This document shows, one piece after another, positions 22,401-29,365 of a stretch of 64,000 nt of DNA. The notes under the pieces were generated by a model that was given only the letters and a program-made list of their open reading frames with translations, was not told the DNA's origin and did not search any database. Numbering within the stretch: position 1 is the first letter of the stretch; each line of letters starts with the position of its first letter. This DNA comes from Verrucomicrobiota bacterium (lineage in GTDB: Bacteria; Verrucomicrobiota; Verrucomicrobiia; Verrucomicrobiales; Akkermansiaceae). The stretch spans positions 17,343-81,342 of the forward strand of contig JAFLEH010000035.1 in the NCBI GenBank assembly GCA_017301995.1, read 5' to 3'. The translations under genes and the position numbers were made by a program.

Positions 22401-23612
22401 GGCCCACAGGGTGCCGTCGGTTTTCAGAAACATGGAATGGAAGCCGCCGACCGCCGTTGCCGTCACCCCGGATGCGAGCTGCTGCGGGGTGGTGGAGGTC
22501 AGCTTCCAAAGCGTGCCGTCGGTCTTGATAAACTGGCTGGCCGCGTAACCGGCTGCCACCGTCGCGACATCGTCAGCCACGTGGATCGGCGGGGTTACAA
22601 AGGCACTGGAGTAGATCCCGAGCTGACCGCTTTGGCTCAGTCCCATCCCCCACAACGAACCATCGGCTTTCAGGAACAGGCTGTGGGCACTGTCAGCGGC
22701 CACTCCGGTGACTTCGGTGGCGATTGGCTTGGGCGTCGGACAGTCGGTGATCGTCCCATCGCCAAGCTGTCCGTAGTAGTTGTAGCCGCAGACCATCAGG
22801 CGGGAGGGCGGTGGCGGGCCGAGGGTCACGCTGGCGGTCTGGCTATCCACGCTGCCAAAGGCGTTAGATACCCGCGCCCAGAAGGAGGCATTGGTGCGCA
22901 ACGCCGGGGTGAGCAACATCGGGCCGGTGGCGCCCGGAACCGGCGTGGAGGTATCGCCGCTGGCACCGCGATACCATTGGTATTGGAGAGCGCCGCCGCC
23001 GGCGGAAAGCGTCAGCACCGCGTTGCCTCCGGCGACCACGGAGGCGGCCGCTGGCTGAATGGAGATCACGGGCGCTACCTGCACCGGAATGACGACCTCA
23101 TCCACCCATCCGCAATCCGAACCACTGCTCGCCGAACCATTTTTCGCATAAACCCAACGTAGCAGATGGCTGCCCGTGCCAAGGGTCGCGCTGATTGATT
23201 GCCAGGCGGTCTCGCCGCTGATCGCGCTGCTTTGGGCCACCCCATCGACGAAGAAGGACAAGGTGTCGGCATCGGCTTCCGAGGACACCTTCCACCAAAA
23301 GCTCACCGTGCCGGGGCCGGCCACGCTCAGTTCCATCACCGCTTGCCCACCATCGCCGACGGCACCGCTCCGGGCGGCGTCGAAGCCGTCGTGGTTGATC
23401 GATGCCTGCGGGGCCCACCCCTGGCTGCCCGCTGCGCTTGGCGTGAGATCCGGCAAGTCGATCGATTCGCCCAGTGGGTCGGCCCGCAGTGGCACGGCGA
23501 GTACAGCCGCGAAGATGGCACCGCTCAGAACGGCCGTACGATGGGCTCGAAAGCGTGGTGCCGGCTCTAAGGCGGCGGGAGGCGGTCTGTGGCCTAGGTT
23601 TGGAGCGCTCAT
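13488..23612 (-). CDS. Giant secreted protein with six seven-bladed RCC1 propellers and Ig-like domains
   Basis: A 3374-residue protein read from the ATG at 23612, chosen because it is followed by an Arg-rich, then hydrophobic signal peptide ('TAVLSGAIFAAVLAVPLRAD'); the open frame extends upstream, but that part overlaps the neighbouring gene. After the signal come a beta-sandwich domain and one Ig-like domain. Six blocks of RCC1 repeats then begin near 22812, 21325, 19785, 18245, 16710 and 15170. Each block has exactly seven units of the type 'HSLFLKTDGTLWAMG' + 'NxxGQLGDGTTT', the number of blades in one RCC1 propeller (the third unit of block 1 is degenerate). Two Ig-like domains ('YQWYRG', 'SYWVRV') separate successive blocks and one follows the last. 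The C-terminus has an acidic 'DPDGDGLANLVEFALATDP' stretch and a terminal beta domain resembling that of the giant protein at 2-10345. Its function is unknown; a surface adhesin or scaffold is likely. Confidence 0.92.
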   Translation of the reverse strand: MSAPNLGHRPPPAALEPAPRFRAHRTAVLSGAIFAAVLAVPLRADPLGESIDLPDLTPSAAGSQGWAPQASINHDGFDAARSGAVGDGGQAVMELSVAGPGTVSFWWKVSSEADADTLSFFVDGVAQSSAISGETAWQSISATLGTGSHLLRWVYAKNGSASSGSDCGWVDEVVIPVQVAPVISIQPAAASVVAGGNAVLTLSAGGGALQYQWYRGASGDTSTPVPGATGPMLLTPALRTNASFWARVSNAFGSVDSQTASVTLGPPPPSRLMVCGYNYYGQLGDGTITDCPTPKPIATEVTGVAADSAHSLFLKADGSLWGMGLSQSGQLGIYSSAFVTPPIHVADDVATVAAGYAASQFIKTDGTLWKLTSTTPQQLASGVTATAVGGFHSMFLKTDGTLWATGYNLYGQLGDGTTTDRTTPVQVATGVLGVSAGYNHSAFVKTDGSLWTMGENTHGQLGDTTTTHRATPVNVATGVVAVAAGGSHTLFAKADGTLWAMGYNTNGGLGDGTTTNRSNPVRVAAGVANIAAGSHSMFIKADASLWAMGYNGYGALGDGTTTNRTIPVRVASAVTAVQAGGYHSLFIDLIPTIASQPVDTGTLPNGTPSLSVTPGGVGPWTYQWYQGQSGDTSQPVAGATASTFVVPATLANASYWVRVANVHGTVDSRTALVQIVSPPAITALVGPPATNRDGSAILVVKATGGILAYQWYDGVAGDTSSPLAGATTAQIATPPLRGTRSFWVRVTNSEGTADSETLTVGIGLPLPARLMACGYNGSGQLGDGTTVSRSVPIQLDGEVAFAAAGGSHSLYLKTDGNLWAMGENSAGQLGDGTTTSRAVPVMVANGVLTMAAGASHSLYVKTDHTLWATGSNSSGQLGDGTTTSRSVPVQVATDVVAVAAGDYHTLFLKTDGTLWAAGSNASGQLGDGTTTNRSTPVLIASGVSAMAAGGSHTLILKTDGTLWAAGANGSGQLGDSTVTNRTTPVQIATDVMAVAAGSAHSLFLKRDGTLWGMGASSTGELGIRNLNATVTPRQVTSGVANAAASGYESMFLKNDGSLWAMGWNAYGQLGDGSTTNAILPLPLSTAASSFACGSNSLVCDLLPAILTQPGDTAIPAGGTPTLTVVATAAPPLAYQWYRGAAGDTSQPVPDATSANFTPPPLTASASYWVRVTDPFGAIDSRAALVQVVAPPAITAQSPPQTCSWSANPWLTVTAVGELLSYQWYEGNSGDLTRPVSGATGPQMLGLPLRASTSFWVRVSNAAGHADSATIPVTVGTPIPAQLLGWGENAWNQLGDGTTVNRPSPVVIANGVVSAAAGSTHSLFIRTDGTLWAMGLNSLGQLGDGTTTRRATPVQIATAVVSVAAGNNHSLFLKTDGSLWSMGSNSDGQLGDGTTTSRLTPVQVATGVISMAAGSAHSLFLKADGTLWGMGQNGSGQLGDGTSTDRPVPQQVASGVAAVAAGTWRTLFLKLDGSLWGMGDNTNGNLGDGTWNTRRSPFQVATGVLAVGAGSWHSFFTKADGTLWAMGSNSLGQLGDETTTNRLSPVQVASGAIGVAAGLDCTFFVKSGGALWAVGSNYVGKLGDGTTANRLTPVQVATGISSMALGSSHSLALDVRPFIVTEPVDTPTFAGGTATLSVTVNGAPELAYQWYRGSSGDTTQPLAGAVSAVFTTPPNAASSNYWVRVTNGYGTADSRTVFVQVVAPPAITNQPGPQTVATDANALLAATVSGELLTYQWYEGAAGDTTKPVPGATGPLLVTPPLRTSTGFWLRAGNAAGTADTGSIAVTVGSPPPGRLFTFGSNTFGQLGNATVPVSALPVYAASGVTAVAGGSLFSLWLKADGTLWGTGNNESGQLGVSQIAGSLAPLQVASGVLAAAAGTSHTFILKADGTLWGTGANSSGQLGDGTTTNRTTPVQVADGVMAVATGSSHSLFIKNDGSLWACGANTYGQLGDGTTTSRSSPVQVATAVLAVAAGGNHSMFLRTDGTLWTMGYNLSGQLGDGTTTNRSAPVPVATAVAAMAAGKTHSFFLKVDGSLWAMGGNTYGCLGDGTTTGRITPVQVAGGVRAMAAGQDSSLFIKADGTLWAMGFNNSGQLGDGTTNNRSTPVQIASAATSCALGSNHGLVCSQAPAVLNQPADLGIVANGTATLNVLADGVDPLVYQWYRGTSGDLSQPVANATSATFTTPVLTSDATFWVRVSSAYGAVDSRAALVKIVTPPVIGGISGPATVNRVESAALTVAATGGMLSYQWFEGASGDTANPVPGATGAQLTTRRLRADATFWARASNAAGSGDSQAFTVAAVVRPPARLMACGDNSYGQLGDGTKTTRATPVRCASDVAALAAGQNHSLFITSDGTLWSTGYNFYGQLGLGNTSDRSSPTKVTTGVLAVAAGASHSLFIKTDGTLWAMGLNSAGQLGNGTNSSRTSPVQVSTGVSAVAAGANHSLFLKSDGTLWAMGDNSTAQLGDGSRTNRNTPVQVATGVAAVAVGASHSLFVKTDGTLWAMGDNTYGQLGTGMASGATPLQVASGVLAMDAGASHSLFVKADGTLWGMGYNYYGQLGDGTRIARPAPVQIATGVRNVAAGSSHSMFVKTDNTLWATGSNTSGQLGNGNYTSTLSPVQVASAVTSLAVGDIHSLYGDMIPLIGTQPADAGAPAGGSATLTVAPLGEAPFTYQWYLGSAGSTGQPIAGANAATFTTPALSTGATYWVRVTNAHGFADSRSVSVQIVTPPQFTTTSGPQSVVTGRSVALSAAADGGVLSYQWYEGLAGDTAKPVIGAYGAQLLSPPLWTNTAYWVRVSNAAGSADSGTIPVTVTARPATRLMACGLNASGQLGDGTTIDRGVPVRIAADAVEMDAGDAHSVFLKADGSLWAAGSNGSGRLGDGTTIGRPSPIQVASAALAFSAGASHSLIVDSGGTLWAAGSNSSGQLGNGTTVTRLTPAQVADGVRSVAAGQSHSLFVTADCNLFTMGNNSSGQLGDGTFTNRSSPTPVASAVVAVAAGTSHSLFIKADGTLWAMGNNGSGRLGDGTTTTRLTPVKVAANVTTVAAGSSHSLFLKTDGTLWAMGSNSSGQLGDGTTTSRSTPVQVASGVIDAAAGTSHSMFLKSDGSLWAMGSNNYGQLGDGTATNRTTPVQVASAVVSLALGASHSLYRDLLPLVAVEPLDVVARSGGIATLSVVPGGTGPFSYQWYGGQRGDLSQPFPDATGASFTTPALTSNATYWVRISNANGTADSRAAAVAVIVMSAEYQAWANACGLTVGTIGPAVDPDGDGLANLVEFALATDPLLPTANGLPVGGVVREGGQDFLVLTHRRLKGSGLVLTYQRSADLSGWTDILPEMIVLDTDIDGDGSVELVRARRPLGAGETSGFLRLRITMP

Positions 23613-23775
23613 GGTGTGGAATCCGATTGCCTGGTGCGTTGGGACGACCTTATTTCCGCGTTTTTTCCGACAGGAGGCAAGGACAATTGACTGCCGGACA
23701 AGTGAAAATAGAGCGGCGCAGCCGCAACCGAAACACCGGGCAACCGGTCGCAAACGGACCCAGTCCGCAGGCACC

Positions 23776-24351
23776 TCAGTGGTCCGCTTCCGCGGCTGCG
23801 GCCGAGGCCCTGGCGGCATGCCACACGCTGCCCGAGGGAAACTGCTGATAGACGAAATGCCGGTCATCGAGTTCGAGGATCCGGTGTTGGCACTGATTCT
23901 TCCCGTCCGCGGCCGTTTCGAAGATCGTGTCGGCCTCGATCCGCCACTGGCCGGTTCTAACTTCGCCGGAGTCGAGGGTCCAGGTGCAGGTACCGTCGGC
24001 TCGGTATTCGGCAAAGCTGTTTTCGTCCCGCCAGCGTCCTAACAGCGTTTGGGCCGCGGCCGCCAATTGTGCGGCCGTCACCCGGCTTTCGACCAGGCGG
24101 ACATTGGCGATTTGGGCGTAGGGATATTGCGGATTGGCATTGCCGGTGGCGGGGCTCGGCTCGGGGTAGCGCTGGAAATCCCCTGTGACGCGGAAGCCGC
24201 CGGGCGGTGGCTCCACCCTGACCACCGACGGATAGGGCGCGCGGGAGTGCGCGGCTTCCGCCAAGATGGCCGAACGCACTTTGGCGAGAGAATTGGCGAC
24301 GATCATGGCGGCGGCCAAAATGGCCACCGAGAGGAGGACGGCGGGTTTCAT
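23776..24351 (-). CDS. Small exported protein with lipocalin-like C-terminal domain, unknown function
   Basis: A 191-residue protein starting at the ATG at 24351, which gives a clean N-terminal hydrophobic segment ('AVLLSVAILAAAMIVANSLA', residues 4-23), either a signal anchor or an uncleaved signal. The C-terminal half (about 105-175) reads 'LLGRWRDENSFAEYRADGT...WTLDSGEVRTGQWRIE', the pattern of small lipocalin-like or 'hypothetical beta-barrel' domains that compare W...G and W...E strands. The stop lies 163 bp upstream of the start of the RCC1 gene and on the same strand, so co-transcription is possible. No enzymatic motif is seen. Confidence 0.8.
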   Translation of the reverse strand: MKPAVLLSVAILAAAMIVANSLAKVRSAILAEAAHSRAPYPSVVRVEPPPGGFRVTGDFQRYPEPSPATGNANPQYPYAQIANVRLVESRVTAAQLAAAAQTLLGRWRDENSFAEYRADGTCTWTLDSGEVRTGQWRIEADTIFETAADGKNQCQHRILELDDRHFVYQQFPSGSVWHAARASAAAAEADH

Positions 24352-24380
24352 GAGGCCACGCGGGCGGGTTTGGGTGGGGG

Positions 24381-24456
24381 TGGTGGCTCGGGCCGGGATC
24401 GAACCAGCGACACGCGGATTTTCAATCCGCTGCTCTACCAACTGAGCTACCGAGCC
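24381..24456 (-). tRNA. tRNA-Phe (GAA)
   Basis: Read on the minus strand, the 7-bp acceptor GGCTCGG pairs with CCGAGCC. The D arm contains AGCTCAGTTGGTAGAGC, the anticodon stem-loop GGATTGAAAATCC carries GAA, and the T arm has GGTTCGATCCC. The discriminator is A, and CCA is encoded (24381-24383). All standard cloverleaf elements are present. Confidence 0.97.
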
Positions 24457-24607
24457 ATCGGGGGTGTTTGCCGCCCTCAGCGGGCGGGGCGCGCAGTTTG
24501 GCGACGCGAATCCGGTTTGGCAACCTGAAATTGCTCCCGGGACGGATTTTTTTCCGTATGGCCGGCTAACAATCCGCATTTCCCGCCAAAATCCCCCCGG
24601 ACACCCA

Positions 24608-24624
24608 CTGGCACGGCCTTTGCT
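24608..24624 (+). promoter_or_regulatory. Sigma-54-type -24/-12 promoter
   Basis: The sequence CTGGCACGGCCTTTGCT matches the RpoN consensus (TGGCACG-N4-TTGCW) at every fixed position, with GG and GC 12 bp apart. Transcription would begin near 24635, about 60 bp before the HAD phosphatase ATG. No other match this good was noticed in the window. Confidence 0.6.
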
Positions 24625-24693
24625 ACCCGGAAGCCGCGGACTGCCGTTCGCTCCCCACACGACTCAATCACTCCATACCCACCACACACTCCC

Positions 24694-25479
24694 ATGAAAG
24701 GCTACCTTATCGACATGGACGGCGTCATCTATCACGGATCCAGGCTGATCGCCGGAGCGGAGGAATTCATCCGCCGCCTGCAGGCGTCCAACACGCCATT
24801 CCTGTTTCTGACGAACAACTCCGAGCGCTCCGCCAAAGATCTGGCGATCAAACTGGGCCACCTCGGCATGAACGTCTCGTGGAAAAACTTCTACACCGCG
24901 GCCCATTGCACCGCGGATTTTCTCGTCCGCCAACGCCCGCGTTGCAGCGCCTACGTGATCGGCGAGGGCGGCTTGCTGCTCGCCCTTCAGGAGCATGGCA
25001 TCGCGTTCGACGCCATCCGCCCGGATTTCGTGGTGGTCGGCGAGGGCCGGACTATCAACTTCGAAATGGCGGAAAAGGCCGTGCGTTTCATCCAACAGGG
25101 GGCCGTGCTGGTGGGCACCAACCCGGATACCTGGTGCCCCACCGATTCGGGTCCGCGGCCGGGAACCGGGGCACTTGTCGCCCTGCTGGAAGCCGCCACC
25201 GGAAAAAAGGCCTACTACCTAGGCAAACCGAACCCGTTCATGTTCCTCATGGCACGCCAGAAGCTCGGCCTTCACACGCACGAGACCATCATGATCGGCG
25301 ATACCATGGACACGGACATCAAGGGCGCGGTGGAGATCGGCATCCAGGCCTATCTGGTCCTAACCGGATCGACCTCCCCCGACGATCTGCCGGACTATGC
25401 CTACAGTCCGACGCGGGTGCTCGGCTCCATCGCCGACCTCAATTCCGAATCCGGGAGCACCCTGATGGCCACCGCCTAA
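24694..25479 (+). CDS. HAD-superfamily sugar-phosphatase, NagD-like
   Basis: A 261-residue protein. Motif I 'LIDMDGVIYHG' (residues 5-15) holds the nucleophile Asp7 and acid/base Asp9, motif II is 'FLTNNSERS' (about 46-54), a Lys in 'YLGKPNPFMF' is motif III, and motif IV is 'MIGDTMDTDIKGA'. The C2-type cap between motifs II and III and the 'VIYHG' opening place it in the NagD/AraL/p-nitrophenylphosphatase group, which dephosphorylates small phosphometabolites; the natural substrate is not predictable. The upstream sigma-54-type promoter is unusual for this family and suggests nitrogen- or stress-dependent control. A 17-bp perfect inverted repeat follows the stop codon. Confidence 0.93.
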   Translation: MKGYLIDMDGVIYHGSRLIAGAEEFIRRLQASNTPFLFLTNNSERSAKDLAIKLGHLGMNVSWKNFYTAAHCTADFLVRQRPRCSAYVIGEGGLLLALQEHGIAFDAIRPDFVVVGEGRTINFEMAEKAVRFIQQGAVLVGTNPDTWCPTDSGPRPGTGALVALLEAATGKKAYYLGKPNPFMFLMARQKLGLHTHETIMIGDTMDTDIKGAVEIGIQAYLVLTGSTSPDDLPDYAYSPTRVLGSIADLNSESGSTLMATA

Positions 25480-25496
25480 CCCGGATTTCTCGCACT

Positions 25497-25563
25497 CAAG
25501 GAGCGTGGGCGTCCCGCCCTCCTCCATTCGCCGCGCTGGTGGGCGAGACGCCCACGCTCCTTG
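25497..25563. repeat. 17-bp perfect inverted repeat after the HAD gene
   Basis: The left arm caaggagcgtgggcgtc (25497-25513) and right arm gacgcccacgctccttg (25547-25563) are exact reverse complements around a 33-bp centre that itself continues partial pairing (cccgccc / gggcga). It lies between the HAD gene and the convergent ftsK gene. No T-run follows either arm, so a REP-type palindrome is more likely than a classical terminator, although it could end transcription from both sides. Confidence 0.8.
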
Positions 25564-25689
25564 ATTCCTCTGTCAACCTCGGTTGCCGACACCCAGTCCG
25601 ATTTTACCATTGTGTTGGAACTCCCTGATATCCAACGGATTTGCGGGAACCGGAAAGAGGCGTGAGAAATCCGGGCTAACCGCCTGGCG

Positions 25690-28155
25690 CTACTTGATGA
25701 ACACCTCGCGCGGTTTCGCTCCGTCGCCGGGTCCGATGATGCCGCGTTGTTCGAGGATATCGATCATCCGCGCGGCGCGGGTGTAGCCGAGGCGCAGGCG
25801 GCGCTGCAGCAGCGAGGTGCTGGCCTTGCGCTCCTGCCGGACCACCTCGATGCATTTCATGATCAGTTCCTCGTCGGCTTCGGACACATCCTCGTCCTCG
25901 TCGCCGCCTTCGCTGACCGAGGCGTGGATGTCCGTTTCGAAACGCGGCGACCCTTGCTTGGCACAGTGGGCGACGATCCGTTCGACCTCCGAATCGGATA
26001 GAAACGCCCCTTGCGCGCGTTCGAGTTTGGCCGATCCGGGCGGCAGATAGAGCATGTCGCCCTTGCCGACCAGTTTGTCGGCGCCCTTGGTATCGAGGAT
26101 CACGCGCGAATCGAGCGCCGAGGAAACCTGGAAGGCTATCCGGCACGGGATATTCGCCTTGATGATGCCGGTGACCACGTCGGCGCGCGGTGTCTGGGTG
26201 GCGATGATCAGGTGAATGCCGGCCGCACGGGCCTTTTGGGCAATGCGGGCGATGCACATTTCCACGTCGGCGGGAGCGGTCTGCATCAGGTCCGCAAGCT
26301 CGTCGATCAGGACCACGATGTAGGGGAAACGGTCGGGGATTTGGTCGTCGTCGAGCGGGAGTTCGTCCTCATCCGCCTCGGGTGCGAGTTCGCCGGATTC
26401 GAGTGCGGCGGCGATGGCCTCGATTTCCTCTTCGTCCACCGGGGGCTCCGGTTCGGGTTCGGGCGGCGGGGCATCGGCCTTGCGGTCGGGCCGGGGACGG
26501 TTGTTGAAGCCATCGAAATTCCTAACCCCCTCGCGGGCGAAAATCCGGTAGCGTTTTTCCATTTCGTTGACCACCCACTTGAGCGCGGCCACGGTTTTCT
26601 TGGGATCGGTGACCACCGGAACCACCATGTGGGGCAGCTTGTTGTACATCTGCATTTCCACCACCTTGGGGTCCACCATGATGAACCGCAGCTCGTCGGG
26701 GCCGAATTTGAAAAGGATCGAGGCGATGATCGAGTTGATGCAAACCGACTTGCCGGAACCGGTGGCGCCCGCGACGAGCAAATGCGGCATCGCCGCCAGA
26801 TCGCCGATGACCGTGCGGCCGTAAACGTCCTTGCCGAGGGCCAGCGGGATCTTCTTTTTCGCCGAGCGGAATTCCGCGTCGTGCAGCAGTTCGTGGAGCG
26901 GCACCGACACCTTCTGCGAGTTCGCCAGCTCGATGCCCACCGTGTCCTTGCCGGGAATCGGCGCCAGGATGTTGATCCGCTCGGCGCAGGTGGCGCGGGC
27001 GATGTCCGCCTCCAGTTGGGAAATGCGCGAGACGCGCAGACCGACGGACGGATAGATCTCGTAGCGGGTGATGGTGGGGCCGCGGGTGATGTCGCCGGCG
27101 GTCACCTCGATGCTGAACGCCCGCAGCGTCTCGATGATTTTCTGTTGGGTGGATAGAAGCTCCGCACGATTCGCCTCCGGGGCCTCCGGGGTATCGTCCA
27201 CATCCAACAAATCGAAACCGGGAAGCTCGTAGTCCTCGAAACCGGTGGCCACCGGGGATTGGTGGCTCGGTTTCTTGCGCTCGAAAGGCCGCGGGCCGGT
27301 ATTGGTGTCGGTGGCCCGGCGCTGGGAGGCATCGATGATCTGCGGCGGCGGAATCTCCTGAAGCGGCAGCAGGATCTGGGGATCCTCGGCCTGGGCCGCC
27401 AGTTCCTTGGTTTTCGCCGCGGACTCCCGCTCCACCCGGCGCTGTTCGCGCTGGCGCTCGCGTTCCGCCAGCATTTCCGCCTCGCGGGCGGCGATCCTGG
27501 CTTTCTCGCTGTTCACCTCGCGGCGCGACTGGATCTTGAGCCACGCCAGTTTCCAGCATGCCTTGGTGAAACGGACGGGAGTATGGCCGGTTAGAAGAAT
27601 CAGCGCGATCAGATAGACCGCCCCGCACAACAGCAGCGCCCCCGCCCTGCCGATCACGTTCATCAGCAAGGTGCCCGCCACCAGTTCTCCGGCAAATCCG
27701 CCGGGCCGCGAAACCGTGGCACCCGAAATCTCGCACCGCCGCGCCCAATCCACGAAAAACCAATCCGCCGCGTGGAGGAACCCCGCCGCCGCCACCAGCA
27801 GCACCACGAATCCGATCACACACCGCGGCCACAAGCGGCCGTTGAACGCCATCTTCACCACCCCGAACCAAATCATCGCCACCGGAATCAGGCAGGCTGC
27901 GGCGCCAAACAACAGAATCTGGGCAAAACCGAGCACCCCGCCCACCGGACCGATGAAATTCGCCCCCGTCTTCCCGGACTTGTCGGCGAACGCCTCCAAA
28001 AAGCCCCATTTCGGCAAGTCCCCCGGCGTGTACGACACCAGCGAGAGCAGCAGCACCAGCCCGCACGCCACCCACACGATCCCGATGATCTCGTTGGACC
28101 ACCGTGCGGGATCGACCGGTTGATCGTCGCGTTTTTTGTTATCCTTGCGTCCCAT
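25690..28155 (-). CDS. ftsK: DNA translocase FtsK
   Basis: An 821-residue protein from the ATG at 28155; the open frame upstream has no membrane or FtsK-like sequence. Residues 25-200 hold about four membrane segments ('IIGIVWVACGLVLLLSLVSY' is the first), followed by a charged, coiled-coil-like and Pro-rich linker. The motor domain has Walker A 'GATGSGKS' and Walker B 'IVVLIDELADLM'. The C-terminus is a winged-helix gamma domain ('RRLRLGYTRAARMIDILEQRGII') that reads KOPS-type sequences. FtsK pumps the chromosome terminus through the septum and activates XerCD. An Asp/Glu-rich insert of roughly 35 residues sits between the Walker motifs. No operon partner is adjacent. Confidence 0.97.
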   Translation of the reverse strand: MGRKDNKKRDDQPVDPARWSNEIIGIVWVACGLVLLLSLVSYTPGDLPKWGFLEAFADKSGKTGANFIGPVGGVLGFAQILLFGAAACLIPVAMIWFGVVKMAFNGRLWPRCVIGFVVLLVAAAGFLHAADWFFVDWARRCEISGATVSRPGGFAGELVAGTLLMNVIGRAGALLLCGAVYLIALILLTGHTPVRFTKACWKLAWLKIQSRREVNSEKARIAAREAEMLAERERQREQRRVERESAAKTKELAAQAEDPQILLPLQEIPPPQIIDASQRRATDTNTGPRPFERKKPSHQSPVATGFEDYELPGFDLLDVDDTPEAPEANRAELLSTQQKIIETLRAFSIEVTAGDITRGPTITRYEIYPSVGLRVSRISQLEADIARATCAERINILAPIPGKDTVGIELANSQKVSVPLHELLHDAEFRSAKKKIPLALGKDVYGRTVIGDLAAMPHLLVAGATGSGKSVCINSIIASILFKFGPDELRFIMVDPKVVEMQMYNKLPHMVVPVVTDPKKTVAALKWVVNEMEKRYRIFAREGVRNFDGFNNRPRPDRKADAPPPEPEPEPPVDEEEIEAIAAALESGELAPEADEDELPLDDDQIPDRFPYIVVLIDELADLMQTAPADVEMCIARIAQKARAAGIHLIIATQTPRADVVTGIIKANIPCRIAFQVSSALDSRVILDTKGADKLVGKGDMLYLPPGSAKLERAQGAFLSDSEVERIVAHCAKQGSPRFETDIHASVSEGGDEDEDVSEADEELIMKCIEVVRQERKASTSLLQRRLRLGYTRAARMIDILEQRGIIGPGDGAKPREVFIK

Positions 28156-28257
28156 GGCTCGCCTCACCCGCAGGTTGGGGAAAATCGTTAAGAATGCAAG
28201 ATCATTCTTCATTCTTGAAAATAAACCCCGCCGTCCACCACGACGCCATGGGCCGGA

Positions 28258-28800
28258 TATCCTCCGCCACCACCTCCACAACGACCGGAAACCGTCGCAG
28301 AAAATGCTGGACACCCCCACTCCAAAACCTATCTGTGGGACATGAACTTGAGCGGCAGCATCCAGGGTGCGGGTCAGCCCGCCAGGGCCTCGGCGACGGC
28401 GGGCGGAGTCGGCGGGCTTCCCGTCGGCCGCATCCACGGCGCCTCGACGAGTGCCGGACTCTACTACCCCACCTACGACGGCAACGGCAACGTCTCCGAA
28501 TACCTCAAGCACGGCGGCTCCGTGGCCGCACACTACGAATGCGACCCCTTCGGCAACGACATCACCCCCTCCGGCCGCTCCGGAACCTTCCAAAACGCCT
28601 TCGCCCACCGCTTCTCCACCAAACCCACCGACCCCACAACGTGCCTCTACTACTACGGCTACCGCTGGTACGACCCGCTGACCGGAAGATGGCCAAGCAG
28701 GGATCCGATCGGGGAGGACGGGGGGCTGAACCTGTATGGGTTCGTCGGGAACAATGGACTGGATTGGGTAGCTATACTTGGATTGGATAAATACAAATAG
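28258..28800 (+). pseudogene. Rhs-family C-terminal fragment (RHS core, tip lost)
   Basis: The frame reads 'HSKTYLWDMNLSG', then 'YPTYDGNGNVSEYL', 'AHYECDPFGND' and the RHS-core end 'YYYGYRWYDPLTGRW...RDPIGEDGGLNLYGFVGNNG', the C-terminal end of a YD-repeat shell. It stops nine residues after the usual 'DPLGL' position ('AILGLDKYK'), so no toxin tip is encoded. There is no start codon or shell upstream, only a Pro-rich stretch, so this is an orphan fragment rather than an intact Rhs gene. Its first 204 bp recur at 30343-30545. Confidence 0.75.
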
Positions 28801-28816
28801 AATCGTGAGAAATTTC

Positions 28817-29134
28817 ATGAAGATCGCCGTGTTAGCTGCACTTCTATCTGGTGTGACATTGTGTTTTCTAATAGGCTCATGTAGAGTTACCGAATTGAAG
28901 TCAATACAGGATCTCACAGAACTTAGTAATGGCCCCCGTGGGAGTGGTTCCGATTTGTGGCGTGGAGGGTATTACTGTGGAGATCGAGGAGAAAAATCGA
29001 TTTTTCTGTTCAAGTTTGATGTGTTGCCAGATCGTTGGATCGCTATTCCCAAGTCAAGTTGGAATGCCAGGAAGCGCTTTCCATATACTTGTATTCGTTC
29101 ACGTTGGATTCGTTTTGATGAATCAATCAAATGA
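28817..29134 (+). CDS. Small lipoprotein in Rhs island, unknown function
   Basis: A 105-residue protein. The ATG at 28817 gives a typical lipoprotein signal with lipobox 'LIGSC' (Cys22). It starts 17 bp after the Rhs fragment's stop codon, the usual place for an Rhs-linked orphan or immunity gene. The mature part has the Cys pair 'YYCGDRG' region, an aromatic-rich 'PDRWIAIPKSSWNARKRFPY' and no recognised domain. Base composition is clearly more AT-rich than the surrounding chromosome. A role as partner or immunity protein of the lost Rhs tip is possible but unsupported by homology. Confidence 0.6.
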   Translation: MKIAVLAALLSGVTLCFLIGSCRVTELKSIQDLTELSNGPRGSGSDLWRGGYYCGDRGEKSIFLFKFDVLPDRWIAIPKSSWNARKRFPYTCIRSRWIRFDESIK

Positions 29135-29365
29135 ACCCGCGCGCCAACCAATGGTGGTAGTCATGCCAACCCAATTTTGAAAATCTGACTTATTCATTAG
29201 AACATCAGCGGACCTTGCATTACACCGCTTGCTTTTGTTAAACTATTTCCGACAAGTCACATGAGCGCGTCGCTTCGATCAGACAAGTTCAAGGACCGGC
29301 ACCCCGAGGATACCCACCCCGCCCGGTGGCAACGGCGGGACGAAACCCGCAAATCGACCCAAATA

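Noticed and set aside
13488..23612. Repetitive DNA that could be taken for a CRISPR or satellite array
   Set aside because: The repeat of about 150 bp is in frame over 10 kb and encodes RCC1 blades; there are no short identical repeats with unique spacers.
23613..24014. Upstream extension of the RCC1 protein frame
   Set aside because: It would overlap the neighbouring exported-protein gene and place the signal peptide in the interior of the protein.
28156..28917. Upstream extension of the FtsK frame
   Set aside because: It would add 254 residues antisense to the Rhs remnant without a membrane or FtsK-like sequence; the ATG at 28155 fits the normal N-terminus.
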